Positions 9,301 to 17,455 of a DNA stretch of 37,244 bases are shown here, piece after piece (position 1 is the stretch's first letter; each line of letters starts with the position of its first letter). The notes below the pieces were generated by a model, which worked only from the letters and a program-made list of their open reading frames with translations, ran no database searches and was not told the origin of the DNA. Origin of the DNA: Flavobacteriales bacterium UBA979 (GTDB lineage: Bacteria > Bacteroidota > Bacteroidia > Flavobacteriales_D > Sanyastnellaceae); assembly GCA_002292325.1 (NCBI GenBank), contig DBBR01000017.1, forward strand, positions 1 through 37,244. The letters run 5' to 3'. Both the position numbers and the translations under genes were made by a program.

Positions 9301-9993
9301 TTACAGTTGAGTGATGTATAAGAAAATCGGGATGATGGCGAAAAGAGCCGGCACCAATAAGGCAAACGCCATGCCGGTCCACTCGATGATGGGGGTGTAC
9401 TTAGCGTGGCGCACACCAAGCGACTGAAAGCCGCTTTGGAATCCGTGAGACAAATGAAAAGCCACCGCCATTTGAGCCAAAACGTAACCTATAACCGCAA
9501 CCAAACCCAGCGCATTTTCTGGAGAAAAGAACTGCAAAACAACTGAATGCAGATCTTTCAACCCATTGTGCAAGGGGATTTCACCAAAATGCATGGTGTA
9601 CCAAAAGCTTTGCATGTGACTTACCAAAAACACCAAGATAATGGTGCCCAGAATCCCCATGTTACGGCTTGCCCATTTGGCATTGGCCGCTCCATTTTCT
9701 TTCACATACCCGACTGGGCGAGCATTTCGGTTCTGCATGGTGAGCACAATGCCGTCCACGACATGGAACAATACACTCGCATAGGTGAGGTAGCTCAATA
9801 TTTTGACCAGTGGAAAGGTGGTCATGAATTGCGCATACTCATTGAAGGCTTGCTGTCCTTCCGCACCGGTAATAAAAATCAATTGCAGGTTGCCCGCGAG
9901 GTGGCCTACCAGAAAAAGGCAAAGAAAAAGACCGGTCAAGGCCATCGCATATTTCTTTGCCAATGAAGATTTAAGAATTCCTGATTTGCTCAT
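9301..9993 (-). CDS. sdhC: Succinate dehydrogenase cytochrome b subunit (type B, di-heme)
   Basis: Membrane anchor of 230 residues with about five hydrophobic helices, as in single-anchor type B complex II. Candidate heme-ligand histidines are visible in LVGHLAGNLQL, LFHVVDG, VSHMQSFWY and FHLSHGFQSG. It would bind two b hemes and pass electrons to menaquinone. It is the first gene of sdhCAB. A TTG-N20-TAACTTTG promoter is placed 22 nt before its ATG. The gene order C-A-B is the one usual in Bacteroidota. Confidence 0.95.
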   Translation of the reverse strand: MSKSGILKSSLAKKYAMALTGLFLCLFLVGHLAGNLQLIFITGAEGQQAFNEYAQFMTTFPLVKILSYLTYASVLFHVVDGIVLTMQNRNARPVGYVKENGAANAKWASRNMGILGTIILVFLVSHMQSFWYTMHFGEIPLHNGLKDLHSVVLQFFSPENALGLVAVIGYVLAQMAVAFHLSHGFQSGFQSLGVRHAKYTPIIEWTGMAFALLVPALFAIIPIFLYITQL

Positions 9994-10015
9994 AGGGCAT
10001 CATTAAAGAGAAACC

Positions 10016-10046
10016 CAAAGTTAATGCCTCCATGACCGGTGACCAA
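10016..10046 (-). promoter_or_regulatory. Promoter of the sdhCAB operon
   Basis: On the minus strand a -33 TTG (10046-10044) is separated by 20 nt from TAACTTTG (10023-10016). This is an exact TAnnTTTG -7 element at the spacing typical of Bacteroidota sigma-A promoters. The sdhC ATG lies 22 nt downstream. Confidence 0.75.
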
Positions 10047-10092
10047 CGGAAGTTGTCAGAACTGCATCCCACCGGGATTCAGTGTAAGAAAT

Positions 10093-10118
10093 GGGGACGA
10101 GAGTGACATCTCGCCCCC
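10093..10118 (-). terminator. Hairpin after ssb, probable terminator
   Basis: A 10-bp stem with one A/C mismatch (10093-10102 with 10109-10118, GC-rich) encloses a 6-nt loop, 6 nt past the ssb stop. The run that follows on the minus strand is only moderately T-rich. It separates ssb from the sdh promoter. Confidence 0.5.
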
Positions 10119-10124
10119 AACCGA

Positions 10125-10478
10125 TTAGCCCTCAGACGCGTTGTTTTTCCGATCAAGCATCAACATTTCACCCGCCACGACCTCTGTCACATAACGCGTA
10201 TGCCCTTCAGAATCTTCATACGTTCTGTAAGCCAATCGTCCTTCGATGGCAACTTCTGCTCCTTTCTTGAGGTATTGACCAGCGATTTCCACGAGCGCAC
10301 CCCACGTCACCACGTCGTGCCATTGGGTGCGCTCCACGCGTTCACCTTCACCATTGCGGAATGATTCGTTGGTCGCCACCGGAAAGGCGCATTTCACCTT
10401 GCCTTCTTCGAAGCTCATCAATTCGGGATCTTTTCCCAGCCGTCCAATCAATTGGACCTTGTTTCTTAGTGCATTCAT
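10125..10478 (-). CDS. ssb: Single-stranded DNA-binding protein, short form
   Basis: SSB OB-fold protein. I start at ATG 10478 (MNALRNKVQLIGRLGKDPE), which matches the family N-terminus; an in-frame extension to 10553 has no family similarity. The resulting 117 residues contain the whole OB fold: VQLIGRLG, RTQWHDVVTWG, GAEVAIEGRL and a YVTEVVAGEMLML strand. It stops right after the fold (DRKNNASEG). The long Gly/Pro linker and the acidic DDIPF-like tail that recruits partner proteins in replicative SSB are missing. It may therefore be a second, specialised SSB, with a full-length copy elsewhere in the genome. It is a single-gene unit, divergent from gltX. Confidence 0.88.
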   Translation of the reverse strand: MNALRNKVQLIGRLGKDPELMSFEEGKVKCAFPVATNESFRNGEGERVERTQWHDVVTWGALVEIAGQYLKKGAEVAIEGRLAYRTYEDSEGHTRYVTEVVAGEMLMLDRKNNASEG

Positions 10479-10497
10479 TTGGTTTGTTTTGATGGCA

Positions 10498-10505
10498 CAA
10501 ACATG
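10498..10505 (-). promoter_or_regulatory. Possible -7 element for ssb
   Basis: On the minus strand CATGTTTG matches TAnnTTTG at all but the first base and lies 19 nt before the chosen ATG. A TTC at N17 is the only -33 candidate, so support is weak. Confidence 0.3.
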
Positions 10506-10584
10506 CCTTCGCAGCTTCGACCGAATCGTATCAGCAACGCTTTCATTCAGCATCGGAGCAGCCTAATTCACCGCTGTCAGTCCC

Positions 10585-10592
10585 TATCTTTG
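10585..10592 (+). promoter_or_regulatory. gltX -7 promoter element (leaderless position)
   Basis: TATCTTTG is an exact TAnnTTTG and ends 4 nt before the ATG at 10597. With a -7 element centred here, transcription would start at or next to the A of the start codon. No good -33 TTG is visible. Confidence 0.6.
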
Positions 10593-10596
10593 GGCC

Positions 10597-12114
10597 ATGA
10601 GCCAGCCCATTCGCGTACGATTCGCTCCAAGCCCCACAGGACCCTTGCATATGGGCGGTGTGAGAACGGCATTGTACAATTACCTGTTCGCCAAAAAACA
10701 AGGCGGGACATTCATTCTCCGCGTCGAAGACACCGACCAAACACGATTTGTACCAGGCGCTGAAGACTACATCCGAGAATCACTCGCATGGTGTGGGATT
10801 GCACCCGATGAAGGCGATGCCGAAGGCGGTGAATACGGTCCTTACAAGCAATCCGAACGCAGCGCACTGTACCAACGGGAGGTTGAAGTGCTGTTAAAAA
10901 ACGGACAAGCGTATAAAGCTTTCGACACGCCAGAATCCATGGCTGCAAAACGTAAAGAGGCGGAATCCGTGGGAAATGTTTGGCAGTACGATGCCACCAC
11001 CCGCATGTCCATGCGCAACACGCTTTCACTCAATGCGTCTGAAGTTGCTGAATTGGAGCAAAGCGGTCAACCCTATACTGTGCGGTTCAAAATGCCTGAT
11101 TCGCCCTCAGAGGTCTCTGTTCATGATGAAATTCGCGGTGAAATTCGCGTTTCTACTCATGTGTTGGACGACAAAGTGCTGATGAAGACCGACGGCCTAC
11201 CGACATATCATTTGGCCAACGTCGTCGATGATCATCACATGGCCATTAGCCATGTTATCCGCGGAGAAGAATGGCTCCCAAGTGCGCCGCTGCATGTTTT
11301 ACTTTACAAAGCGTTTCAATGGGAATGTCCTCGTTTTGCGCACTTGCCTTTGATTTTAAAGCCCACTGGAAATGGCAAACTCAGCAAGCGCGATGGTGAC
11401 AAAGGCGGTTTCCCCATCTTTCCTCTGGATTGGACCGACCCTGCCTCAGGAACCACTTCATCCGGATACCGCGAACAAGGCTATTTACCAGAAGCCTTCT
11501 TGAACATGCTGCTGCTGCTCGGATGGAGCAGTGGCGACGATGAGGAGCTGTTTTCTCTGGAGCAAGCGATTGCTGCATTTGACCTCGGCCGTGTGATTAA
11601 ATCAGGTGCACGGTTTAATCCGGATAAAGCCCTTTGGTTCAATGAACAATACCTCAGATCAGGCGATATCAATCGTTGGATAGAGCCCCTTCGACAAGCG
11701 GCACATGGCCAGATGGATGGGTGGTCAGAAAAACGATGCCAGCAAGTGCTCAGCATGTTCCTCGAGCGGGTTCAATTCCTGCATGAAATCCAACAAATCA
11801 ACTACCTGTTCGAAGGCCCTAAGGCCTTTGACGAGAAGCTCATTCGCAAAAAATGGAAACCCGAAACAGCCGGCTATTTGACCGAATTAGCAATGGTATT
11901 GGACAGAATATCTCCTTTCGAGTCCGCCCAAATTGAGTCAGAATTCAAAGCTTTTTTAGAGCGGAATGAGCTGGGATTTGGGGCTGTATTGTTGCCATTC
12001 AGGCTGGTGTTGACTGGCACGGGCGGCGGCCCCTCGATGTTTGATTTTTCAGAATTCTTAGGAAAAGAGGAAACCTTGAAGCGCCTGCAAGCCGGAGTAA
12101 CGGCCCTCAGTTAA
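10597..12114 (+). CDS. gltX: Glutamyl-tRNA synthetase
   Basis: Class I aminoacyl-tRNA synthetase of 505 residues that charges tRNA-Glu, and in many bacteria tRNA-Gln too. The HIGH-type motif is HMGG at 18-21 in FAPSPTGPLHMGG. The KMSKS-type motif is KLSKRDG at about 260-266, followed by GFPIFPLDW as in Bacteroidota enzymes. The zinc/stem-contact region and an alpha-helical anticodon-binding C-terminus complete the protein. ATG 10597 lies 4 nt behind an exact TAnnTTTG, suggesting a leaderless message. The 3' end overlaps the stop of the convergent scoB by 8 nt. No gatABC genes are in the window, so specificity (Glu only or Glu plus Gln) cannot be judged. Confidence 0.97.
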   Translation: MSQPIRVRFAPSPTGPLHMGGVRTALYNYLFAKKQGGTFILRVEDTDQTRFVPGAEDYIRESLAWCGIAPDEGDAEGGEYGPYKQSERSALYQREVEVLLKNGQAYKAFDTPESMAAKRKEAESVGNVWQYDATTRMSMRNTLSLNASEVAELEQSGQPYTVRFKMPDSPSEVSVHDEIRGEIRVSTHVLDDKVLMKTDGLPTYHLANVVDDHHMAISHVIRGEEWLPSAPLHVLLYKAFQWECPRFAHLPLILKPTGNGKLSKRDGDKGGFPIFPLDWTDPASGTTSSGYREQGYLPEAFLNMLLLLGWSSGDDEELFSLEQAIAAFDLGRVIKSGARFNPDKALWFNEQYLRSGDINRWIEPLRQAAHGQMDGWSEKRCQQVLSMFLERVQFLHEIQQINYLFEGPKAFDEKLIRKKWKPETAGYLTELAMVLDRISPFESAQIESEFKAFLERNELGFGAVLLPFRLVLTGTGGGPSMFDFSEFLGKEETLKRLQAGVTALS

Positions 12115-12763
12115 TTCGCATTTCGGGCACGAAATTGGGGATGATCAACTCGCCCGCTGTGGCCGCAATGATCTCCTCTACGGTCACGCCCGGAGCCCGT
12201 TCAGCCAGATGAAAAGCACCGCCTCGAATGTCGAGCACCGCCAAATTAGTGACCACACGTTTCACACATCCTACGCCGGTAAGCGGCAAAGAACACGCAG
12301 GAAGAATTTTTGATTCCCCTGCACGGTTGGTATGCATCATCGCGACGATGATGTTCTCGGCACTAGCAACCAAATCCATCGCACCACCCATTCCCTTAAC
12401 CATTTTACCAGGAATTTTCCAGTTGGCGATGTCGCCATTCTGCGCAACTTCCATCGCCCCGAGAACGGTGAGCTGGACGTGTTGACCCCGGATCATGGCA
12501 AACGAGGTAGCGCTGTCGAAGTAAACCGCACCTGGCATAGCTGTAATCGTTTGCTTTCCCGCATTAATCAAATCCGCATCCTCATCGCCTTCGAGTGGAA
12601 ATGGACCCATGCCCAAGATTCCATTTTCAGATTGGAATTCCACCTCCATTCCCTCGGGGATGTAGTTGGCAACCAACGTGGGAATCCCAATGCCAAGGTT
12701 CACGTACCACCCTGGTTCTATCTCCTGCGCTATGCGCTTCGCAATTCCATTTTTATCCAACAT
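12107..12763 (-). CDS. scoB: 3-oxoacid (succinyl-CoA:acetoacetate) CoA-transferase subunit B
   Basis: Beta subunit (218 residues) of a family I CoA-transferase that moves CoA between succinyl-CoA and a 3-oxoacid such as acetoacetate. The catalytic Glu lies in the SENG motif of FQSENGILGMG. NLGIGIPTL and GGAMDLVASAENIIVAM are family blocks. It follows scoA with 3 nt between, so the subunits are co-translated. Exact substrate (acetoacetate, 3-oxoadipate or butyrate type) cannot be settled from sequence alone; scoB is the commonest assignment for this length and neighbour. Its stop overlaps the 3' end of gltX. Confidence 0.9.
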   Translation of the reverse strand: MLDKNGIAKRIAQEIEPGWYVNLGIGIPTLVANYIPEGMEVEFQSENGILGMGPFPLEGDEDADLINAGKQTITAMPGAVYFDSATSFAMIRGQHVQLTVLGAMEVAQNGDIANWKIPGKMVKGMGGAMDLVASAENIIVAMMHTNRAGESKILPACSLPLTGVGCVKRVVTNLAVLDIRGGAFHLAERAPGVTVEEIIAATAGELIIPNFVPEMRIN

Positions 12764-12766
12764 TGT

Positions 12767-13486
12767 TCAAGCGTTTGAGGGGGTTTCGCGACTTCGGACC
12801 GTACGCTGCTCTATCCGCTTTTCGTAGCCCTCGCCTTGAAAAATGCGTTGCACAAAAATTCCTGGTGTGTGAATTTCATTTGGGTTAAGGGTTCCTTCTG
12901 GCACCAATTCCTCCACTTCCGCAACCGTAATTTTACCGGCCATCGCCATCATGGGATTGAAATTCCGCGCAGTTGCTTTATAGATGAGGTTGCCGGCTGT
13001 ATCCCCTTTCCATGCCTTGACAAACGCAAAGTCGGAAGTCAGTGCTGATTCGAGGATGTGGGGCTTGCCATCAAAATCCCGGACTTCCTTGCCTTCTGCG
13101 ACTTCTGTGCCATATCCTGCGGGAGTATAAAAAGCGGGGATACCCGCACCTCCTGCTCGGCACCGCTCTGCCAATGATCCTTGCGGAATCAAGTCCACCT
13201 CCAATTCTCCGCTGAGCATCTGCCGCTCAAACTCATCATTCTCACCAACGTAAGACGAAATCATCTTGCATATTTGACGCTGTTGCAGCAACAGGCCCAG
13301 TCCAAAATCATCTACGCCCGCGTTATTCGAAATGCACGTTAAATCGTTGACCCTCAATCGGACCAGTTCGCCAATGCTGCATTCGGGAATGCCGCAAAGG
13401 CCAAAGCCTCCGAGCATTAAAGTCATGCCGCTCTTTACGCCATCACATGCGTCTGAGCTGCCATTAACCGCTTTTGAAATTGCCAT
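12767..13486 (-). CDS. scoA: 3-oxoacid CoA-transferase subunit A
   Basis: Alpha subunit (239 residues) of the same CoA-transferase. It contains [13 protein letters not shown], the glycine-rich CoA-binding block of family I, and [36 protein letters not shown] is another conserved stretch. It begins 15 nt after the stop of the penicillin-binding protein gene and no promoter is evident between them. Some read-through from that gene is possible although the functions are unrelated. ATG 13486 gives the expected N-terminus. Confidence 0.9.
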   Translation of the reverse strand: MAISKAVNGSSDACDGVKSGMTLMLGGFGLCGIPECSIGELVRLRVNDLTCISNNAGVDDFGLGLLLQQRQICKMISSYVGENDEFERQMLSGELEVDLIPQGSLAERCRAGGAGIPAFYTPAGYGTEVAEGKEVRDFDGKPHILESALTSDFAFVKAWKGDTAGNLIYKATARNFNPMMAMAGKITVAEVEELVPEGTLNPNEIHTPGIFVQRIFQGEGYEKRIEQRTVRSRETPSNA

Positions 13487-13501
13487 CTTACTCTTTGTTG
13501 A

Positions 13502-15970
13502 TCATTGAAACAAATCGTTGTCATCCAACCCGGTTCCGCTTCCTCCAAAGGTTGCTTGATTGAATTGCATCAATTGCAAGCAATCCAACGAATCCAATCC
13601 CATGCCTTCGGGCCGCGCAAAATCCGACTGACTCAAGTCCAATGTCTTGTCTTTATAAGCTGCGTTCATGTAGAAGCCGTAGATCGGAAGAGCGGTGTTT
13701 GCTCCTTGACCGTTTCTAATGGTGCTAAAACGAACCGCCGGATCCTGCGCCCCTACCCACACACCTGTTACCAATTCGGGTGTGAGCCCCATAAACCAGC
13801 CGTCCGAATGGCCTTGGGTTGTGCCTGTCTTGCCTGCCATTGGCACCTTGATGTTGTCGTACTTTCTCCGCTCAATGTCCATGCGCAATCGAACCCCCGT
13901 GCCCTTGCGCTCCTGTGTATTGGGATTGTACGCCCCGTCCACAACTCCCTTCATCATATCAACAACGGTGTAAGCCGTGCGCTTGTCCAATCCTTGCCGC
14001 AATTCCGGTTGAGGGGACCAGATGACATTGCCATATTTGTCTTCGATTCGCGTAATGATCGTCGGTTTGATGTAGACACCACCATTGACCAACGCCGAAT
14101 TCGCCGCAGTAATTTCCTTGAGCGTAAGCTGCGCGGCCCCCAATGCAATCGAAGGCACTGCGGGAATGTCCGATTCAATCCCCAAAGCTCGCGCAAGTTG
14201 AATAACCCGTTCAGGACCAAATTCCTTGATGAGTTTGGCCGAAATGGTATTCATGGAATTGGCCAAAGCATATTCCAATGTCACCACTTCCCCGTATTCA
14301 AAATCCGAGTTATCCGGGCACCAATCCGGCTGATCGCCTGGCATTTCCACACAAATACGTTGATTCGGTAATTCCGTGCATCGATCCATCCCATAGCGCA
14401 AGGCTGTAGCATACACAAATGGTTTGAAAATCGAGCCCACTTGCCGCTTGGACTGCGATACATTATCGTATTGGAAAAACCGATAGTCTACACCTCCGAC
14501 CCACGCCTTGATGTGCCCTGTTCTTGGTTCAATCGACATGAGACCAGCATGCAACAAACTCTTGTGGTACAGAATGGAATCGAGTGGGCTCAGCACGGTA
14601 TCCTTCGAGCCTTGATGGGCAAAAACCCGCATGGATACAGGGGTGTCAAACGCCGCGTCAATTTCCTTTTGGCTCGGACGATGCCATGTATGGCTGCATC
14701 CTCCCTTTTCTTCATCGCAATGCCAAGTTAATCCCTCAGGTGCATCGCCTTTGCGGATGTAAAATCCAGGGCGTTCGCATTCAGGACAAAACTTCCCAGC
14801 ATACACCCGGTACCGAGCGCTTTGCTTCACAGCAGAACCTATGATCTGATCGCGGTCCTTGCGCTCAATGCCCGCATAAAATGGCCATTCAGACTTACTC
14901 CGCGACCTTAAATCCCGGTTCATTGTGGCCTGAAGCTCCTCTCCAAGGTGCCGATTGACCGCCACCTCAGCTGCAGACTGCAGACGGCTATCCAATGTCG
15001 TGTGCACCTGTATGCCATCACGGTATAAATCGTAAGGTGCGCCGTCAGCTTTGGAAACCGTCCAATTCCCTCTAGCATCTTTTTTGTTAAACAACTCTTT
15101 CAATTCAGCGCGCAACGCTTCTCTAAAATAAGGGGCCATCCCTTCATCGTGACTCACGCGTTGGAAGCTGAGCCCTAGAGGCATAGCAGATAGCGAATCC
15201 TTCTGGTCATCCGTGATGATGCCGTAACGCTCCAATTGCATGAAGACCACATTGCGACGTGACTCCACCAATTCTGCTCGCCTCAAAGGATTGTAAAGCG
15301 AACTGTTCTTTAGCATCCCCACGAGCATGGCTGATTCGTGGAGCTCGAGTTCCTCAACCCCTTTATCAAAGTAAATATTAGCCGCCGATTTGATCCCAAC
15401 TGCTTGATTCAAAAAATCATAGCGGTTCAAATAAAGTGCTATAATCTCATCTTTGGTATAAAAGCGCTCAAGTCGAGCAGCGATGATCCATTCTTTCGGT
15501 TTTTGAAGCAAGGCCCGCTCGAGCCAGCTGGTATGTTCATACTGCTCGGTAAATAACTGCTTGGCAAGTTGCTGAGTCAGGGTACTCCCCCCGCCACGTT
15601 GACCCATGAAAGCTATCGCCCGAGCCAAGCCAATAAAATCGATGCCACTGTGCCCCGTAAAGCGAGCATCCTCTGTACTTATTAGTGAATTAACCAAGTT
15701 TTCTGGCAACTCATCAAACCGAGCATCTGATCGGTTTTCAGAATAATAGCGGCCAATTAACTTCCCGTCTGATGTGAAAACACGGGTGGCAAGATCGGTC
15801 TTGGGGTTTGCCAAAGCATCGGTATCCGGAAGACTCCCGAAAGATGCCAAGCCCACCAGCATCGCCAAGCCCAATAGGGGGCTCAATCCCAACAACCATG
15901 TCCACACCTTTTGGCGCGTAAACGAGGGCTTGGGAGTTTTTTTGGGCTTCTTCTTTGTTGTTTTTGCCAT
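13502..15970 (-). CDS. Class A penicillin-binding protein (glycosyltransferase/transpeptidase), PBP1A-like, with a Cys4 insert
   Basis: Bifunctional peptidoglycan synthase. I start at ATG 15970 (MAKTTKKKPKK), giving 822 residues: a short Lys-rich cytoplasmic tail, one membrane helix (about 20-45), a GT51 domain and a transpeptidase domain. GT51 motifs seen are STEDARFTGHSG, GGSTLTQQLAKQLF and KPKEWIIAARLE. Transpeptidase motifs are GSIFKPF (SxxK, near 511), ANSMNT (SxN) and KTGTTQ (KTG, near 711). Between the domains, Cys395, Cys398, Cys418 and Cys425 form CPEC-x19-C-x6-C, a zinc-ribbon-like insert in a part expected to be periplasmic. It is divergent from rseP and followed by scoA after 15 nt. 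A candidate TATCCTTG (TAnnTTTG with one mismatch) lies 8 nt before the ATG. Confidence 0.93.
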   Translation of the reverse strand: MAKTTKKKPKKTPKPSFTRQKVWTWLLGLSPLLGLAMLVGLASFGSLPDTDALANPKTDLATRVFTSDGKLIGRYYSENRSDARFDELPENLVNSLISTEDARFTGHSGIDFIGLARAIAFMGQRGGGSTLTQQLAKQLFTEQYEHTSWLERALLQKPKEWIIAARLERFYTKDEIIALYLNRYDFLNQAVGIKSAANIYFDKGVEELELHESAMLVGMLKNSSLYNPLRRAELVESRRNVVFMQLERYGIITDDQKDSLSAMPLGLSFQRVSHDEGMAPYFREALRAELKELFNKKDARGNWTVSKADGAPYDLYRDGIQVHTTLDSRLQSAAEVAVNRHLGEELQATMNRDLRSRSKSEWPFYAGIERKDRDQIIGSAVKQSARYRVYAGKFCPECERPGFYIRKGDAPEGLTWHCDEEKGGCSHTWHRPSQKEIDAAFDTPVSMRVFAHQGSKDTVLSPLDSILYHKSLLHAGLMSIEPRTGHIKAWVGGVDYRFFQYDNVSQSKRQVGSIFKPFVYATALRYGMDRCTELPNQRICVEMPGDQPDWCPDNSDFEYGEVVTLEYALANSMNTISAKLIKEFGPERVIQLARALGIESDIPAVPSIALGAAQLTLKEITAANSALVNGGVYIKPTIITRIEDKYGNVIWSPQPELRQGLDKRTAYTVVDMMKGVVDGAYNPNTQERKGTGVRLRMDIERRKYDNIKVPMAGKTGTTQGHSDGWFMGLTPELVTGVWVGAQDPAVRFSTIRNGQGANTALPIYGFYMNAAYKDKTLDLSQSDFARPEGMGLDSLDCLQLMQFNQATFGGSGTGLDDNDLFQ

Positions 15971-16074
15971 TCCAACTACAAGGATAATACACGAAACGCG
16001 ACGGAGGGGTAACCAATTGCGTTCATTGGAGATTATTCGCAGTGTTCTCTTCGCATTCAGGGCTATTTGCATCC

Positions 16075-16082
16075 TAAATTTG
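16075..16082 (+). promoter_or_regulatory. rseP -7 promoter element
   Basis: TAAATTTG is an exact TAnnTTTG, 19 nt before the rseP ATG. The -33 region has only TTC-like sequences, so the element is moderate evidence. An A-run just before the ATG fits the A-rich initiation regions of Bacteroidota. Confidence 0.5.
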
Positions 16083-16101
16083 TCCCACTCAAAAAAATTC
16101 C

Positions 16102-17436
16102 ATGGTTGCCCTTATAAAAGCCGCTCAGCTTCTCCTCAGCTTGTCCATCCTCGTAGTGCTGCATGAACTTGGACACTATTGGGCTGCCCGTGCCTTCAAA
16201 ACACGTGTGGAAAAATTTTACTTGTTCATGAACCCCGGGTTTTCGCTGTTTAAAAAACAAATCGGCGAAACAGAGTGGGGCATCGGATGGCTGCCGCTTG
16301 GGGGGTACGTGAAGATTTCAGGCATGATTGACGAATCCATGGACAAGGAACAAATGCAGCAACCTGCGCAACCTTGGGAATTTCGTTCAAAGCCTGCTTG
16401 GCAGCGCCTCATCATCATGCTCGGAGGTATCATTGTGAATCTCATTCTCGGTTTTGCGATTTACAGCATGGTCTTGTTGGTATGGGGAGAAACCGTTTTG
16501 CCAGCGGACAAAATCCCCTATGGCCTGGAGGTGGATGAACGGCTGAAGCCACTCGGATTCGAGGATGGAGACCAGGTCTTGGAAATCAACGGAGAGGCCC
16601 CTGCTTCTTTCACGGAAATCCGGCGTTCCCTTTTCTTTGATCCTGTCAGTTCCGTGGTACTCGACCGAAATGGAGAGCGCATTGAACTCGCCATCGATAC
16701 GGATTTGGGACAGTTTCTTGTCGATAGTGCAATCCGACGTCCTTTTGGTCTGCGTGTTCCGGCTGTAATCGACTTCATTGATCCGGGATCTGGAGCAGAG
16801 CAAGGAGGACTGCTCGCGGGGGACCGGATTGTCAGGATTGATAACAACTCCGTGAGTTTTCATGGGGACGTCTTAGATTACCTCCGCCCAAGGCCTTCGA
16901 CCGCTATGGACATCGCGGTCATACGGGGCGGAGAAGAAGTAACCTTGCACTGCACCACGGACAGTCTTGGCGCTCTTGGTTTCCTTCAGAAGGATCCCTT
17001 TACCATGACGGAATTCGTATTGGATGAGCGTCATTATGGTGCCGGTCAGGCGTTGTCCAATGGTTTATCGCTGGCGTGGACCACACTGGAGGAATACGTT
17101 CTGTCCATGCGGTTTTTATTCAGCAAGTCGGGGGCGAGTCAGGTGGGCAGTTTGGTCACCTTTGGCAGCATCTTTGATGCTGGCTGGGACTGGGAAATAT
17201 TTTGGCGGAATACCGCATTTTTCTCCTTGATTTTGGCTTTCATGAACTTACTGCCTATCCCGGCTTTGGATGGAGGCCATGTTATGTTCTTACTCTATGA
17301 AATGGTCGTTGGAAGGCCTGCGCCTGAAAAATTCTTGGAACGGGCTCAAACCGTAGGGATCATTCTTCTCTTGGGGCTGATGGCATTGGCACTTGGAAAT
17401 GATATCTGGCGGGTCATCACCGGCCAATTCGGCTGA
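16102..17436 (+). CDS. rseP: RIP site-2 metalloprotease RseP
   Basis: Inner-membrane zinc protease of 444 residues that cuts substrates within the membrane, typically anti-sigma factors or signal-peptide remnants. The zinc site HELGH (21-25) lies in the first helix, and the third ligand lies in NLLPIPALDGGH near the C-terminus. Two PDZ domains lie between (about 130-205 and 210-290), including GSGAEQGGLLAGDRIV. Four membrane segments are predicted by eye. A candidate promoter lies 19 nt upstream. The stop is 20 nt before the antiporter start. Confidence 0.95.
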   Translation: MVALIKAAQLLLSLSILVVLHELGHYWAARAFKTRVEKFYLFMNPGFSLFKKQIGETEWGIGWLPLGGYVKISGMIDESMDKEQMQQPAQPWEFRSKPAWQRLIIMLGGIIVNLILGFAIYSMVLLVWGETVLPADKIPYGLEVDERLKPLGFEDGDQVLEINGEAPASFTEIRRSLFFDPVSSVVLDRNGERIELAIDTDLGQFLVDSAIRRPFGLRVPAVIDFIDPGSGAEQGGLLAGDRIVRIDNNSVSFHGDVLDYLRPRPSTAMDIAVIRGGEEVTLHCTTDSLGALGFLQKDPFTMTEFVLDERHYGAGQALSNGLSLAWTTLEEYVLSMRFLFSKSGASQVGSLVTFGSIFDAGWDWEIFWRNTAFFSLILAFMNLLPIPALDGGHVMFLLYEMVVGRPAPEKFLERAQTVGIILLLGLMALALGNDIWRVITGQFG

Positions 17437-17443
17437 TTCTCCC

Positions 17444-17451
17444 TACCTTTC
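17444..17451 (+). promoter_or_regulatory. -7 element of the antiporter gene (leaderless position)
   Basis: TACCTTTC matches 7 of 8 positions of TAnnTTTG and ends 4 nt before ATG 17456, the same spacing as at gltX, gpsA and pssA. It lies between the rseP stop and the next start. Confidence 0.5.
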
Positions 17452-17455
17452 GAGC

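Noticed and set aside
13505..14371. Long open frame on the + strand opposite the penicillin-binding protein
   Set aside because: It has no family features, is rich in Arg/His/Cys and lies fully inside a gene with complete motifs; it is a by-product of that gene's codon use.
12767..15970. Functional operon of the penicillin-binding protein with scoAB
   Set aside because: The 15-nt spacing allows co-transcription, but there is no known link between wall synthesis and this CoA-transferase; treated as packing.
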